Part shown: positions 26,601-37,586 of the stretch, piece by piece
How the letters are laid out: each line of letters opens with the position of its first letter
Numbering within the stretch: the first letter of the stretch is position 1
Assembly: GCA_902729315.2 (NCBI GenBank)
Contig: LR746272.1
Location: 5,455,772-5,519,771 of the forward strand
From: Spirodela intermedia
Taxonomy: Eukaryota; Streptophyta; Magnoliopsida; Alismatales; Araceae
DNA: 64,000 bases
Direction of reading: 5' to 3'
The notes under the pieces: generated by a model
Databases searched by the model: none
What the model saw: the letters and a program-made list of their open reading frames with translations, nothing else
What the model was told of the DNA's origin: nothing
Made by a program: the position numbers and the translations under genes

Positions 26601-27230
26601 ACACCTCTTTCTCCCTCTTTTGAGATCTCTCTTTCTCTTGAGATCTTTCTCTAAAAATCTCTATATCTTTCTCTCTCTTGGTCTCTCCCTCTCGAGTTCC
26701 TTTCTCCCTCTAAAAACATTTCTCTTTCTTTAGAGATAACCTTTTCTTTTCTTCCTTCTCTCCTCTTACCCTCTCCTTTCTCTTCTATTTCACTTCTTTC
26801 ATATAAATTTATTTATGCCCTTAATATCTATAATATTAAGTATCTTCTTATTTTTTTATTAAATAATAATAAAATTTAAAAATCGCTCTTTATATAAACT
26901 TTGTCAAAATTTCGCAATGAATTATTTAATCTTCTTGTGTTTAGATTGAGGCTTACATCTATGTTAAAATATTTTAAATTCTTAACTGTAAATTTTATTA
27001 GATGTTGGGTATTTAAACACAATGACAAATGTGCATCAATATTCTAAGTATGTTATTCTCTTTCAAAGTAAATAAGAAATTCTAAGCCGGCACGTCATAA
27101 GGGTAAGAACCATCTAAACAAAGAAAAAGACTAGAACCAGCCAGCAATTTTAGGGTAGAGAGAAGTGCACCGAACCAAGAAGAAGCCCACATGTCTACTA
27201 CAATGGTTCTTCGATGAGTGAGCTGTTGTG
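26600..27230. other. Pyrimidine-rich then AT-rich intergenic DNA
   Basis: CT-rich until about 26,800, AT-rich to 27,060, then mixed composition. The last ~150 bp are probably the 3' untranslated region of the minus-strand zinc-ribbon gene that ends at 27,232. Confidence 0.45.
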
Positions 27231-27231
27231 T

Positions 27232-28693
27232 TCAGGAAGATTTTGCGCCTGCAAGGTCTTCCAGGGTGAGATTGAGTGTGTCCACAGATCCTTTCTTCAC
27301 CTCCTCACCTCGTGCTGCCAAGAACTCCTCAACACTCCCCGGTGTGCCAAACCACCCAAGCCGATCGGCAATCAGGTGGAGATTATTGCATCCTTCACAG
27401 CGGGCCACCACAATCCCCTTCTCATATGATTCGCGGCATGCAGTCTTCACCGATCTCGTTTCACAGACCTTGCAGGTGAAGATCATGGCGAAGTCATGCC
27501 TGCTGGAGGTCTTCAGGCTGGATATGGCGGAGTACTTCATGCCGGTTGGCTCTCCACCATCTGGGCAGGGTTGGAGGGACATCTCTGCCGAGTTAGAACT
27601 GCTGAATTGAGGTTTGGGTTTTGCAGGATCTTCTTCTGCTACACTGCTAGATTCTGCATTTGTCTGAATTCCTCTTGTAGCAGTCAGCATCCTAAAGAGC
27701 CAAGAGAGCCCTGAAACCAGCAAGAGAAAGAAAGGTTATCATATATGCAGTGAGAGGGGAGAACATGATGTCCACATTGAAGCCTGCAGAACCATAGTCT
27801 CGGATTCCTTATGATGAGTCAACGAGATGGATGTGGAAGAAGGTTATCATCATCATCATCATCATCGTCATCATCATCATCATCATCATCATCATCAGGA
27901 GCAAAAACAGGGAAGAAGATGATCGTCTCCTACATCCACTTCCCCTCTTCCCATTTTCACCTTCTTCCTTCAATTCCTTGTCCCTTGTTCAATCTGAGGC
28001 AGCGAACTGCGGTTGGAATGGGATGAAACCAAACCCTAGACCCTCTTCTTTATGACAGCGGGTGGCACCATGGATTCACAAGGTAGTAAAACTTTACACA
28101 CTCTATCCTGCCCCAGACAGATTCTGGCACGAATCAATGGGATACAATGAGTACCTCAGTAGAAATGAATCATCTAGAGGCAGAAGCAACCCGAAGAATA
28201 TTACCACGAGAATTCGTCTTCCGAATAACTGTTCTACGATCATTTTCGTAAAACTTGGCCTCCGATTTGACCTAAAGAGTCTCAAAATATTAATGAAGGA
28301 GAAGAAAACAGACGGAGACAATGTATGAATCCAGAGATGTCGGAATGGCAGAAACCCTAAAAGGACGCCGTTCTCCGCTCACAGACCTCAGCCGCCACCA
28401 TCCGTCCGCATCAACCAAAAAACACAGAAAAAAACCAAAGCAGGGGCACAAAAACCCTAGACATCCTCGTGATTCCTCCCCTCCTCCCCCTTTCCGAATC
28501 ACAGTCGATCGTCGTTCCTATAATAACACGGTCATGAAAATAGGGCCGGAGAGAAGATACCTCCATCAGGCTCTGCACTCGCTTGTTCGAGAGATTGAGC
28601 CCCCCGATACGAGAGACGAGCTCGCAGCATTCGGAGCGACGGCGCTGCGGCGACGAACAGGGACCTGTGCAGAGAACCGCCGCCGGAAGCCAT
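27232..28693 (-). CDS. DNL/Zim17-type zinc-ribbon protein (mitochondrial Hsp70-escort family)
   Basis: Two exons, 28,693-28,561 and 27,710-27,232, give 203 residues. The intron has gtatct at its 5' side and tttcag at its 3' side, and the phase (1) fits. The ATG at 28,693 opens a 44-residue Arg/Ser/Ala-rich leader typical of a mitochondrial (or plastid) transit peptide; acidic residues appear only near its end. The zinc ribbon has two CxxC pairs (TCKVC at 124/127, RCEGC at 149/152), followed by NNLHLIADRLGWF, the region that names the DNL family. In yeast, Zim17/Tim15 keeps mitochondrial Hsp70 soluble; plant HEP proteins do the same for organellar Hsp70s. The target organelle is inferred. The next gene upstream (CPBP protease) ends at 29,103 on the same strand, so the promoter must lie within about 400 bp. 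The 850-bp intron holds an (ATC)n run. Confidence 0.9.
27846..27898 (+). repeat. (ATC)n microsatellite
   Basis: Trinucleotide run with a single imperfection, inside the intron of the DNL-type gene. Confidence 0.95.
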
Positions 28694-29102
28694 CCCTTTC
28701 CCGCCGGCAGAGAAGGCGCCGCCGCCGCCGCCGCTGCCGGCCCCCCCACCCGACGATTTCTACTCGAAAAGAGAGGTATCCGAGGGCCCGCCCGACCCGA
28801 TAATTCCGGAAATATATAAAATAATTATCATCCCATATAAACCCCATTAGATAAATAACTATTTGGAAGTTAATTTTGAGGAATGAAATAAAAAAAAGAA
28901 AATCTGTATGGTGGCGGCACAAAAGACGGCGGCACGGGGGCCATCCGATACCGGGTGAACGGTTCGGATCCTTTTTAATACGAGATTATTTTCCAAAGGT
29001 TTTAGCTACAAATGGCGGCGCCCAGGTGGGCCGCCATCTCATCGTGATGAAGAGCTTCAATCAATCCAGCCGTCGGATGGATGGGAGGATCAATCTTTGT
29101 CG
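28694..29102 (-). promoter_or_regulatory. Short spacer holding the DNL-gene promoter and the CPBP 3' UTR
   Basis: About 410 bp between two minus-strand genes. It is GC-rich close to the DNL start codon and AT-rich around 28,800-28,880. Two GGCGGC-rich short blocks occur near 28,915-28,940 and 29,012-29,035. No clear TATA box was seen. Confidence 0.45.
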
Positions 29103-30991
29103 TCAAGAACCCTGCACCAGCTCCCTGATGTCGTACCCTTGCACCTGAAGAGACGACGGAGGAAGAAGAAGAAAAGCAGCAGCAGCAGCAGAAGGAGAAG
29201 GAGAAGGAGAAGGAGAAGAGGAGGGTTGTGCTGGTGTACCTGGAGGAAGGTCAGCAGGATGATGACACCGGAGTTCCAGAGGGCATGGATGGCGATCGGC
29301 GTGAGGAGATTCCGAGTCTGGGCGTAGGAGAGGCCCAGGACGGACCCTGCCGGCGAATAGGAGAAGGAGGGATCAGAGAGCTTGAATGACGGCGACGGAG
29401 GAGGTCGGAGGAGGGGGGGCACCTAACACAAACAGCTGGGGGAACTCGCTGGGGGTGAGGTGGGCGAGGGCGAACACGGCGGCGCTGACCAGGGCCGCCG
29501 CCGGCGTGGGGAGCCATTTAGTCAACGACACCATCAGGAACCCCCTGAAGACGGTCTCCTCCAGGAGCGGGGCGAGGACCCCGGTGATCCCCACCAGGAC
29601 GGCGGTGCTGCAGAGCTCGAGGGGGATGAATGTCGGATGAATCAATCCCAGAAATGGCGAGGAACAGGGCAATTCAGTGTCAGTAGTACCTGGTGGAGGA
29701 GGAGCCGATCAGCGGCAGCAGCTGCACCAGAGCGTCCGTCTGAAACAGTGGAGAGCAATGAGGAGGAAGACGACGAAGAAGAAGAAGAAGAAGCAGGAAG
29801 CAGGAAGCCCACATCTCTCTGGGGATTCTCCCCGCTGAAGAAGGCGGAGGTGGCTCCCGTCAGAGCTATGGCGGCCACCGCGCCGCTGAAGCCGATGCCC
29901 GCCCACAGAAGCCAGCCGTCCTGCAGCCTGAAGGGCTCCCTCAGGTCTGAAACAACGGCGGTCGTCTTCCCTTTCTCATACCATGCGCTCGAAGACTAGA
30001 ACGATCCATTCGGAAGAAGATGAAGAACAAAGGAAGAACATGATGGGGGAGTCTGCAGCGAGCTCACCGTAGCAGAAAACATCATCAGGAAGGGGGCGAA
30101 ATGAGTTGGTGATTCCGAAGACGACTCCCAGCACCACCGCCGTCACCAAGCTGAGGAAGGAGAAGAAGAAGAAGAAGAAGAAGAAGATTAATTGGGGGGG
30201 GGAGCCACTTGGCACGAGTTTGATGCAGTGAAGTGAGTGGGAGATGGCATCTTACAGCTGGCCGGTGAAGAGAAGCTCTGCTCTCTCGTCCAAGCTCAGG
30301 GTCCCTCCCTGAAACCCTAGATATGGCAGGACGGACGCCGCGGAGAGACCTATCAGAACAAAACTGCCTGAAAAATTTTCAGTAAAAGCGGGAGCTGTCC
30401 CTGGAGATCGGGCAAAAGGAAGGAGTTTCAGGCTAAACCCATTCCCGGAGATCTCTGATCTTGGAAGAGAGGGTCAGCGATGGAGAGGAAGGAATGATTG
30501 AACTGAAGAAAATGGAGAACTTTCTTCACCTTAGCCCGCAGGCGAGCATGGTGAGAACAACCGTCTGCCACCTCCAAGGAACGTCCCACCGATCGAAGAT
30601 CGGCCAGCCGCTAGCAGAATCCTGGAGGAATCACGAGAAAAACTGCGTGTAAGGAAGGACGGTGGGGGCGCGAGTTCCTGTAATAATCCCCGGCGAAGCG
30701 GCGGCGGCGTACGTCATCTCCGGCGCTGCAGAAGCAGACGAAGCCGAGCCCAGAGGCCCCCCTCCGCCGGCGAGGCGACAGAAGAGGGACGGCGGTGGCG
30801 GAGACTGAAGCTTCCCTCCCCCTAGGAACCAGGAGCCCACAAATCCTCGGGAACGCCGGCGCCAGCCCCCTCCCCCGACGAAGAGGCACCCTGCAAGCCG
30901 GCGGCGACGCCCATGTGAACGGCCGCGGCTGGCGGGACCCCACAAGGAGGGAGGGCGGGGGATGGACGGCGGCCGCCACCAGCGGAACCAT
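29103..30991 (-). CDS. CPBP (CAAX-type) intramembrane protease, plastid-targeted
   Basis: Nine exons: 30,991-30,713; 30,621-30,530; 30,363-30,256; 30,150-30,068; 29,946-29,813; 29,739-29,690; 29,607-29,423; 29,346-29,240; 29,144-29,103. All borders are GT-AG and the phases join without a stop, giving 359 residues. The first ~90 residues are Arg/Pro/Ala-rich without acidic patches, like a chloroplast transit peptide. The three CPBP motifs are present: EETVFRGF (Glu265, Glu266, Arg270), FALAH (Phe294, His298) and HALWN (His331, Asn335), within several hydrophobic segments. The order and text match Arabidopsis CAAX amino-terminal protease family proteins such as At1g14270 from memory. The substrate is unknown. 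At the 30,370-30,362 acceptor two AGs lie 4 bp apart; only the downstream one keeps the frame. The ATG at 30,991 is the first in frame. Confidence 0.92.
29162..29222 (+). repeat. Purine-rich trinucleotide/hexanucleotide repeat in an intron
   Basis: (AGC)n followed by (GGAGAA)n-like units, in the last intron of the CPBP gene; a related (AGA)n run lies at 30,158-30,187 in another intron, just before an acceptor site. Confidence 0.85.
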
Positions 30992-31503
30992 AGCCACCCC
31001 TGAAAAGCCAGGAAGCTCTCTCACCCAGTACAGCCGGAGCCACCGCGGAGGAGATAGAAGAAGGGGATAAGATGGGTGGGCTTCGTCACCCTCGGCCCAT
31101 CGAATCAGTCATGAACATTCTCATCAGTATGACTTAATCAGAAGCAGACTCTGAGCATAATCAGTCAAAGAGTACAACTTTATTCGTTCTGATGTCAACC
31201 CGCCCAAAAGGGTTTTCGCCTTCGACATGGGTTTTTCGTAATCGTCTCAGATATGCATACATATTTATAAGATATAATAATTAATGTACACTGGAGAAGA
31301 AAATAAACGCGCAAAGACACCGGCTTTGTCACAAGGACCGGCCCACCGTCGGCTTCCATGGCCATTAATTAGCTCATCCACGAGAAGAAAATTCTCCCCC
31401 ACCTTCGTCCTCGCTCATACTCATCCTCCGCTCGCTCTTGCTCTCTGGCATGTCCAGAGACGGCAGGTGAATCGGAGATGCTGAACCGGGAGCATGGCGG
31501 CGA
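30992..31503. promoter_or_regulatory. Spacer with CPBP promoter and RINGv 3' UTR
   Basis: About 510 bp between two minus-strand genes. GC-rich next to the CPBP start, AT-rich in the middle (31,250-31,290). No distinct motif could be assigned. Confidence 0.4.
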
Positions 31504-34494
31504 TCAGAGGCGGGGCACCCGCTGAGGGCTGGCCGGCGGGTCTGGGGAGATGGCGAACTGCAGGCCCCGGGGTTGACCCGGCTGCAGAATGAACGTCACC
31601 TCGGAGGCGGCGGCGGCCAGCTCAGGCACTTCCTGCTCGGATGAGGTGCAGACGGATGTGAATCACCAGCACAGTTCATCATCCATGTAGTTGACTTGCG
31701 ACATAGAATGGAACTTGCAACTTTATCTAATCATGGAGATTAATTTTCTCATTCAGGCAAAGTTTGGTATTATTTTTTTTCTTGCAGAGAAATCAAGTTC
31801 CTTTGGAAGGAGAAAAGAAAAAACAACAGAATATTAACGACACCGAAAGAATTATAATGGCTAAAGTCAAACTTTGACCATTTTCTAACTAGGTCAGTCG
31901 AGGCAGAAAAATATTCAGAGAGCTTGGGTTCAATTCTATCAATTGAGTTATGACAAATGAGTCTGCCTGATTCAGCGCCAAACTATACAAAAGTCATAAA
32001 AAAATTCAGATTATCGAAGGACATATCAGGCAGACGAAGATGAAATCCAGGATAGGATAGTGCGGGCAGAATTAGAGTTAGATCTGTCTCTAAAGATCGA
32101 GATATGATACAAAATAATCTCACAGAAAGAAGCATTCAAAGATAGAGACACTAAAGTCAACACCTATTCACAGCTATGGATTGCGTTGCTAGCTGTTTAT
32201 GGAGTTCCGGGTCATAATTGATTGGACTTTTGCAGCAAGCAAGGCTCATTTTTGTCTTCTAACGGCAACAAAAAATTAATTCTTACAGAATTAGAAGCGG
32301 GAGTTTCCAAAAAGGAATAAAATCACAAGAACAGCCTCATTTTAAAGATGGCAATAATACTTTGGAATGATATTTTGTTAAATTAATTGGTAAACATAAT
32401 AACAATAGACATGGAATTATGCCAGCAATTCAACAAAATTCTCTGGATTGTTAAGCTAAATAATCGTATCAAGAGGAAAAAAAAAAGGGCACGTGTATTT
32501 CATAGTTGCGTAGGGTTATATATTTTGCAAGTTGACAGAAACTCTATACACCAACCTGTCTTTCTCTTAGACGTTGTAAAATGCTGATTGCCCATGCCAT
32601 TATGTAACAAGGCAGTAAAAAACCAGCAGCCCTCAGCAAGAATAGCTGTGTGGAACATAAAAAATGAAATAATGAGATTATCATACAAGTAAAGTAACGA
32701 CCGAAACATAACAAGAACCCTTTTCACATCTCACAATCCAGAGATGTGGCAAAAGTTCAGTGACCAAAAGCTCCGTGACATCAACCACCTTAACGATTTT
32801 ACTTTTAGACAACATGCCTTACTGGTTAGTAATTAAGCTCGTGAAATCAAGAAGCAACATTCAATCAAAAGCCTCCAGAGGTCGAGTGGTGATAGACAGA
32901 AGATGCACGTTTTTCATAAAAATATTATATGCCCCCCCCCCCCACGGTAATTACGAACAAAAATGTAACTGACTAGTATTGTGGCACGTACAAAGAAAAA
33001 CGTGGAAGCATCATCTTCTCCTTCAGTATCGTTGATGGACAATGCATGCCTCAGTAAAAGGAGAGCCATCAACTGCAAACATACGAGAGGACACAGAGAA
33101 TCAAATTATTCCTTTCCATAAAATCATGGTACACGCGCCTAAAGATGCCTGATGGATGACAATACACCGTCCAGAATAAATCAGAAAATGAAACAATAAT
33201 AATGTAGAATAAAAAAATTAGAAGGCCAGTGATCTGGTGGATAGGCTTACAATAAGAGCAGCAGAACGGCAAAATGATGCACCGCTGGCATTTCTAGCAG
33301 CATATTCATCAAATTCAGCTTCAAGGAAGTGACGTTGCGCTGCTGCCATTGCCAACAGCCGCGGATCATGCAAATCGAAAGGAGTACCAGAGATACCCCA
33401 ACCACTACCAATCATCACGAAAAGTCAGTCAGGACGTCACCATGTGTGATAACCTGTTTGGTGGGTTCTGTAGAAAATGCAAGACCAAGGAAATCAAACA
33501 TTGGAGAATACAGGGAGAAGCATCACTATATTTACCTGATGTCAATGGCAGTTTGATCAGGGATAATTTGTGGAGGTGCAACATACCCAGACCTATATGG
33601 CTGCAAATCATAGAAGGACCAGCCATTAGCCATCAGCTTTCTGGAAGAGATGAACTCTCAAAGACTATGATTTTTGTATGCCAAGATCTGACACTGTTTA
33701 TGTCAAAATGCTATATAACAGAAGACTCATGGCATAACACTTTCTACCCATCTTATACAAAGTCAGTAAAGGTTGAATTTCTGAAATAGCGGATATCAAA
33801 CTGATAAATTGAGAACACCAGAGAGAATGTGCTAACCTCGTGGCAAATCTCACAAGTAAGATCTCCTTTCTCATTAATCCATCGCTGCAGACATGCTCTA
33901 TGAGCATACTGGATGAAAATTAAGAACATTAATTACCAATGCTAAACGACGTGACCATAAAAAATGGGAAAATATACATGAATCCCTAATATTAATTAAT
34001 CATCCCACTAATTTATAGTAAAATTTAGCATCAAATGCAGCTGAGAAGCATGATATTGTGAAATTTTAATAACGAGCTTTTATGCCCATGCCTATGCTTC
34101 CTCGCAGAGGCAAAAAAAAACACACACTAACACAGAACAAGAGTTCAAAGATCAATTAATCCAACGACATTTCAGTAAAAAAAAGAACACAAGTTGATAC
34201 CTTCAGGCTCCCACTGCAGGCACAAGGGGTGTCCAAGTTTTTGATGCTGTCCTCTTCTTGGCAAATTCGGCACTCTACACCCTGAATGAGCGGCTCTTCC
34301 TCTACAGGTATGCCAATCTCCACATTTTTCTCGCCAACGGCAGAATGGATATTAGAGATCGAGGGCCAGGCGGTCATGGACGCATGGCTAGCTCTAGCGC
34401 GATCAGAAGATTCCGGGACTTCCGCTGACGAGTGTGACTCCATAGCCTTGGGCTTCGCAAGGTTGTCGACATGCAGGGCGAGATGTTCACCCAT
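31504..34494 (-). CDS. RINGv (MARCH-type, C4HC3) membrane E3 ubiquitin ligase
   Basis: Seven exons: 34,494-34,201; 33,908-33,837; 33,600-33,536; 33,404-33,251; 33,072-32,992; 32,645-32,556; 31,632-31,504. All have GT-AG borders and matching phases, giving 294 residues. The C4HC3 ligands are visible: Cys75, Cys78, Cys91, Cys93, His101, Cys104, Cys117 and Cys120, split between exons 1 and 2 as usual. The plant-specific DUF3675 region follows (DPRLLAMAAAQRHFLEAE, NASGASFCRS). It has two membrane segments, around LILMALLLLRHAL and LLRAAGFLLPCYIMAWAISI. The C-terminal exon, 0.9 kb away, encodes the usual ...TFILQPGQ... tail. Such proteins move ubiquitin to membrane cargo; the substrate here is unknown. 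The start ATG at 34,494 is followed by GEHLALHVD, like Arabidopsis homologues starting MGDHLVLFVD. A C12 homopolymer lies in intron 5 (32,932-32,943). Confidence 0.94.
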
Positions 34495-35140
34495 TCCCAA
34501 AATGGCCTTTCCGCGGACTCAACAGCGACGATCAGGCCTCCCCTCAAACCGAATCACTCGACAGTATAAATTTTAAACGAATTCGACTTTCCTGGCAGAG
34601 AGAATCATTTCAGAGAACAGACATTTGGGAACGCGAAGAAATTCCACAATGCAACAAAACAAACAACGGCGAATCTAAATCTCCACCAGCAATCTATGAC
34701 GTCGCTTTATAATCTTGAATACAACGAAAGGCAGAAACGCAGACGACTTGATTTGAAGTAGAAAGTGGGGTGAAATCCAATGAACGACCCCATTGCACGA
34801 AAGGAAAACCCTAGAAACCATCAAGCACGTCAAAAGTTCCGCCAACTAGCAGGCTCCGCCCGCCGAACCCACCTCATAGGCGCTCAAAGCAAAATGAGAA
34901 TGCGGTCATTTCGCACCAGGACGCACGACTTGGAAAAAAAATTGAAGAGAAAAAGGGTTAGGATTGGAGACTCAAAGGATACCTACCGCCGGAGCTGCCG
35001 AGGACGTCGCCCCCGAGAGAACGAAAGCGTAGTCAGAGGGAAAAAGGGCGTTTCTGATATGAGAGAGAGAGAGAACAGGTTCGGATTCTTCCGAGCCTAT
35101 GTGTCAGCCTGGGCTTATGTGGAGAGATTCTCCGGACCCA
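34495..35140 (-). promoter_or_regulatory. 5' leader and promoter region of the RINGv gene, with a likely leader intron
   Basis: On the minus strand a strong donor (GTAGGTATCC) begins at 34,986, just after a GC-rich block at 34,987-35,050. This suggests a non-coding first exon spliced to an acceptor in 34,500-34,600. Such leader introns are common in this family. The acceptor was not fixed. A GA run lies at 35,060-35,074. Confidence 0.4.
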
Positions 35141-36238
35141 CATAGGAACCTGATATCTAATGTCTCCAATCGGATCTAGATGGCTTCTAGATTTCTCTTA
35201 AATTTTTTCCTGCAGTATTTTTAATTATAAAAATATAATTTTTATTTAAAATAATTATTTAAGAAAAAAAAATCAGCCTGATGTCAACTTCGCACCCAGA
35301 ATTGTATTATTTCAAACGGGAAAAAGATAATACACGGCCCGAATTATGGAACCGGGACCAATATCCGATGGGATCCGACAAGACCTGGTTGGTCACCCGG
35401 GCGCCTATTTTTGTTGACCTGCCACGCCAACAGATCCCGCACACAGTCAACGCTCGGATTATCGAGAAGACTGGTGAGGGGCGGGGTGGTCGCGGACGGC
35501 GCTCGGGCGGTCTTTCTGGTCAAACCCCTGACTTTTCGGACCCTATGATTTTTGGTCAAACCCCCTCCCCCAGTCCTCCTAGGCCTCTCCTATCTCGGTG
35601 GATTTTTCTGGATAATAAAATCGCGAGATATTTTTTCAAATATCTTATCCGCGGACTGCTCTAAAAGCCACGAGGATACTAAATTTTATAAATAATATTA
35701 TATGGAGAAAATCTGGGGGAGAATAATATTATTATATTAAATTTTTTATATTATTATTATGATAGCGGAACACCTCGTATAATAATCGTCATGTTTATCA
35801 TTTTTCCGCCGACTTTGGATCATTTTCTCGATCTCTCTCATTTATTCGGTGATGAATAACGTTTTTTCGTGCAAAATGGGGAGAAAAAGAGGAGGGAATA
35901 AATTTATAATTGCCAGTTTACAATTATTAGTAAAAGGAATATAATATCATACATAGAATTATATTGTTTACGGACACGAATAAATATGAAGAAATTATAC
36001 ATTTAGAACGAGATATTTGCGATTATATTCTTGAAAAATATAATATGACGCGTATTTAAAAAATATGAAATTAAAAAAATAGCGCGATTATTAAAATGGG
36101 CTTCGATGTTTTTTCAAGGCAGGTGCTGTTTAGATGCCTGGCAAAGAAAAAATGAAAATAGATGAATAAATAACGTACATTTATAAATTATAATATTTTT
36201 TTCGATGCGAAAAGCGTGTTTATGCACCGAAGTTACGT
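35141..36238. other. AT-rich intergenic DNA
   Basis: The segment at 35,280-35,640 is mixed in composition and leaves a 127-codon plus-strand frame, but that frame has no domain, no conserved pattern and no good start context. The phrase ggtcaaacccc is repeated at 35,518 and 35,553. From 35,660 to 36,240 the DNA is highly AT-rich with no signal. Confidence 0.45.
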
Positions 36239-36300
36239 GGGTGAATGTTGTTGGACACGTGGCAGAAATCATGGGTGAATGTTGTTCGGACACTGGGCAG
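36239..36300 (+). repeat. 34-bp tandem duplication with an ABRE/G-box-like element
   Basis: gggtgaatgttgtt is followed by ggacacgtggcag in the first unit and by cggacactgggcag in the second. The first unit contains ACACGTGGC, a core abscisic-acid-response/G-box type motif, which the second has lost. It lies about 560 bp upstream of the TATA box at 36,830. Confidence 0.7.
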
Positions 36301-36316
36301 CTAGCTCCCCGCCGAC

Positions 36317-36717
36317 AGAGGGAGAGAAAGGGGGGAGAGAGAGGGAGAGAAAGGGGAGAGGGAGAGGGAGGGAGAGGGAGAGGGAGAGAAAGGGGAGAGG
36401 GAGAGGAAGGGGAGAGAGAGAGAGAGAGAGGAGGGAGAGGGAGAGGGAGGAGAGGGGAGGAAGGGGAGAGGAGAGGAAGGGGAGAGAGAGAGAGAGAGAG
36501 AGAGGACAGAAAGGAGGGGGGAAGAGGGAGAGAAAGGGGAGAGGAAGGGGAGAGAGAGAGAGGGAGAGAAAGGGGAGAAAGGGGGAAGAGGGAGAGAAAG
36601 GGGAGAGGAAGGGGAGAGAGAGAGAGGGAGAGAAAGGGGAGAAAGGGGGAAGAGGGAGAGAAAGGGGAGAGGAAGGAGAGAGAGAGAAAGGGAAGAGAGA
36701 GAGAGAGAGAGAGAGAG
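36317..36717 (+). repeat. 400-bp near-pure polypurine tract with internal tandem units
   Basis: Only A and G on the plus strand, except one C near 36,505. It contains repeated units of about 60-65 bp built from gggagagaaaggggagagg, well seen from 36,523 onward, plus (GA)n runs. It has many G4 runs. It ends about 110 bp before a TATA box. Such tracts can form triplex DNA, but that is an inference. Long Arg/Glu/Gly- or Ser/Leu/Pro-rich frames across it are artefacts. Confidence 0.95.
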
Positions 36718-36829
36718 CCGTAACGGTTGTCCAAAGGATAGACTGTCGACGAGGAGGAGACGGCGAGGAATCTGCAATGGCGCGGGGCATCAGAAGGGAC
36801 CGTTGCGGAGGCGTTACGTTGCCCTTCCT

Positions 36830-36836
36830 TATAAAT
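36830..36836 (+). promoter_or_regulatory. TATA box (TATAAAT)
   Basis: ccttataaatccgcccc is a consensus plant TATA box. The first ATG followed by a sensible frame is 86 bp further at 36,922, a normal leader length. Confidence 0.6.
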
Positions 36837-36921
36837 CCGCCCCTCTCTGATCACCGGAGCTCGGAGTGGAGGAAGTACCTCGCCAGAGTTGCACCGGCAG
36901 CGGCTTCATCTCCTCCTGAGG

Positions 36922-37278
36922 ATGGAGATCACAACCGGCGATGTCCCGGTGACCTACGACGTCACGGTGGACGCATGGGTGATCAACGTCGAAACCGCCG
37001 CCCCCATCGGCGTCCTGGTCTGCGCGAGGAGCGCCGCCCCTTCTCCGGTGAGAACGCAGGGCAACCCGGCGAGGCGCGAAACCCTGCCGCCGGCGAGGCG
37101 GCGGCGGCGGCTGCCGGTGCTTCTCCCCTGTTGCGGCGGAGCGCCGCCGCTGAAGCTCCATCCATGGAAGCGGCCGGGCATGGCCGCCGGGAGGCGCCCC
37201 TGTCAGGCGTCCTCTCAGATGGACCGCGACGAGATGCTCCGGGAGGCCATCTCCTACTGCAAGATGACCATCAGTTGA
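36922..37278 (+). CDS. Putative 61-residue protein of unknown function
   Basis: Proposed exons are 36,922-37,047 and 37,219-37,278. The donor is ctccg/GTGAGAACG, the acceptor tcctctcag/ATGG; both are strong and phase 0. The spliced product has 61 residues, starting MEITTGDVPVTYDVTVDAWV and ending EMLREAISYCKMTIS. The 171-bp intron has no in-frame stop, so an unspliced transcript would give a 118-residue, Arg/Pro-rich form. Support comes from the TATA box at 36,830, leader length and the conserved-looking splice pair. I do not recognise the family and it has no signal peptide or membrane segment. It converges with the apyrase gene (stop at 37,587), with CT microsatellites between them. Its last codons and stop are repeated twice downstream. 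It could be a non-coding transcript instead. Confidence 0.45.
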   Translation: MEITTGDVPVTYDVTVDAWVINVETAAPIGVLVCARSAAPSPVRTQGNPARRETLPPARRRRRLPVLLPCCGGAPPLKLHPWKRPGMAAGRRPCQASSQMDRDEMLREAISYCKMTIS

Positions 37279-37300
37279 CCGCCCCACCCTACCCCGTCTC

Positions 37301-37339
<39 letters not shown>

Positions 37340-37434
37340 AAGATGACCACCAGTTAACCTCCACACCCCCACTCTCCTCTCTCTTTCTTCTCTCTCTCTA
37401 CTGCAATATGGCCACCAGTTAACCCCCCACCACC

Positions 37435-37474
<40 letters not shown>

Positions 37475-37480
37475 GTGGGT
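37250..37480 (+). repeat. Triplicated 3' end of the small gene plus CT/AT microsatellites
   Basis: The block ctactgcaagatgaccatcag followed by a stop and a C-rich stretch recurs at about 37,333 (ctactacaagatgaccaccag, TTAACC) and 37,399 (ctgcaatatggccaccag, TTAACC). Each copy is followed by a CT run (37,305-37,333; 37,378-37,398; 37,434-37,456, then (AT)n to 37,474). The repeat period is 65-78 bp. Confidence 0.85.
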
Positions 37481-37586
37481 GGAGAGGGGGGCGAGAAGAA
37501 AGCATGGCTGAAGACTGAAAATAAATAGAATCGTCCTGGCGGCTGTACAGAGAGAGGCCAGTTATTCCGAGTTCTTCCGGGTGGAC

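Noticed and set aside
27811-28055. Ser- or Ile-rich frame over (ATC)n
   Set aside because: Microsatellite inside the DNL-gene intron.
28321-28803. A 160-codon plus-strand frame over DNL exon 1
   Set aside because: Antisense shadow with Arg-runs from GC-rich leader sequence.
30256-30370. First AG of the tandem acceptor in the CPBP gene (exon starting at 30,367)
   Set aside because: It breaks the frame; the second AG, giving an exon start at 30,363, keeps the conserved SFVLIGL sequence.
34780-35145. A 121-codon plus-strand frame, Arg/Lys-rich
   Set aside because: It lies antisense to the RINGv leader and promoter and has no protein features.
35281-35664. A 127-codon plus-strand frame
   Set aside because: No recognisable domain, no splice or promoter support, and it decays into AT-rich DNA.
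36114-37346. Very long frames on both strands rich in Arg/Glu/Gly or Ser/Leu/Pro
   Set aside because: They are produced by the polypurine tract, which lacks stops in all purine-only frames.
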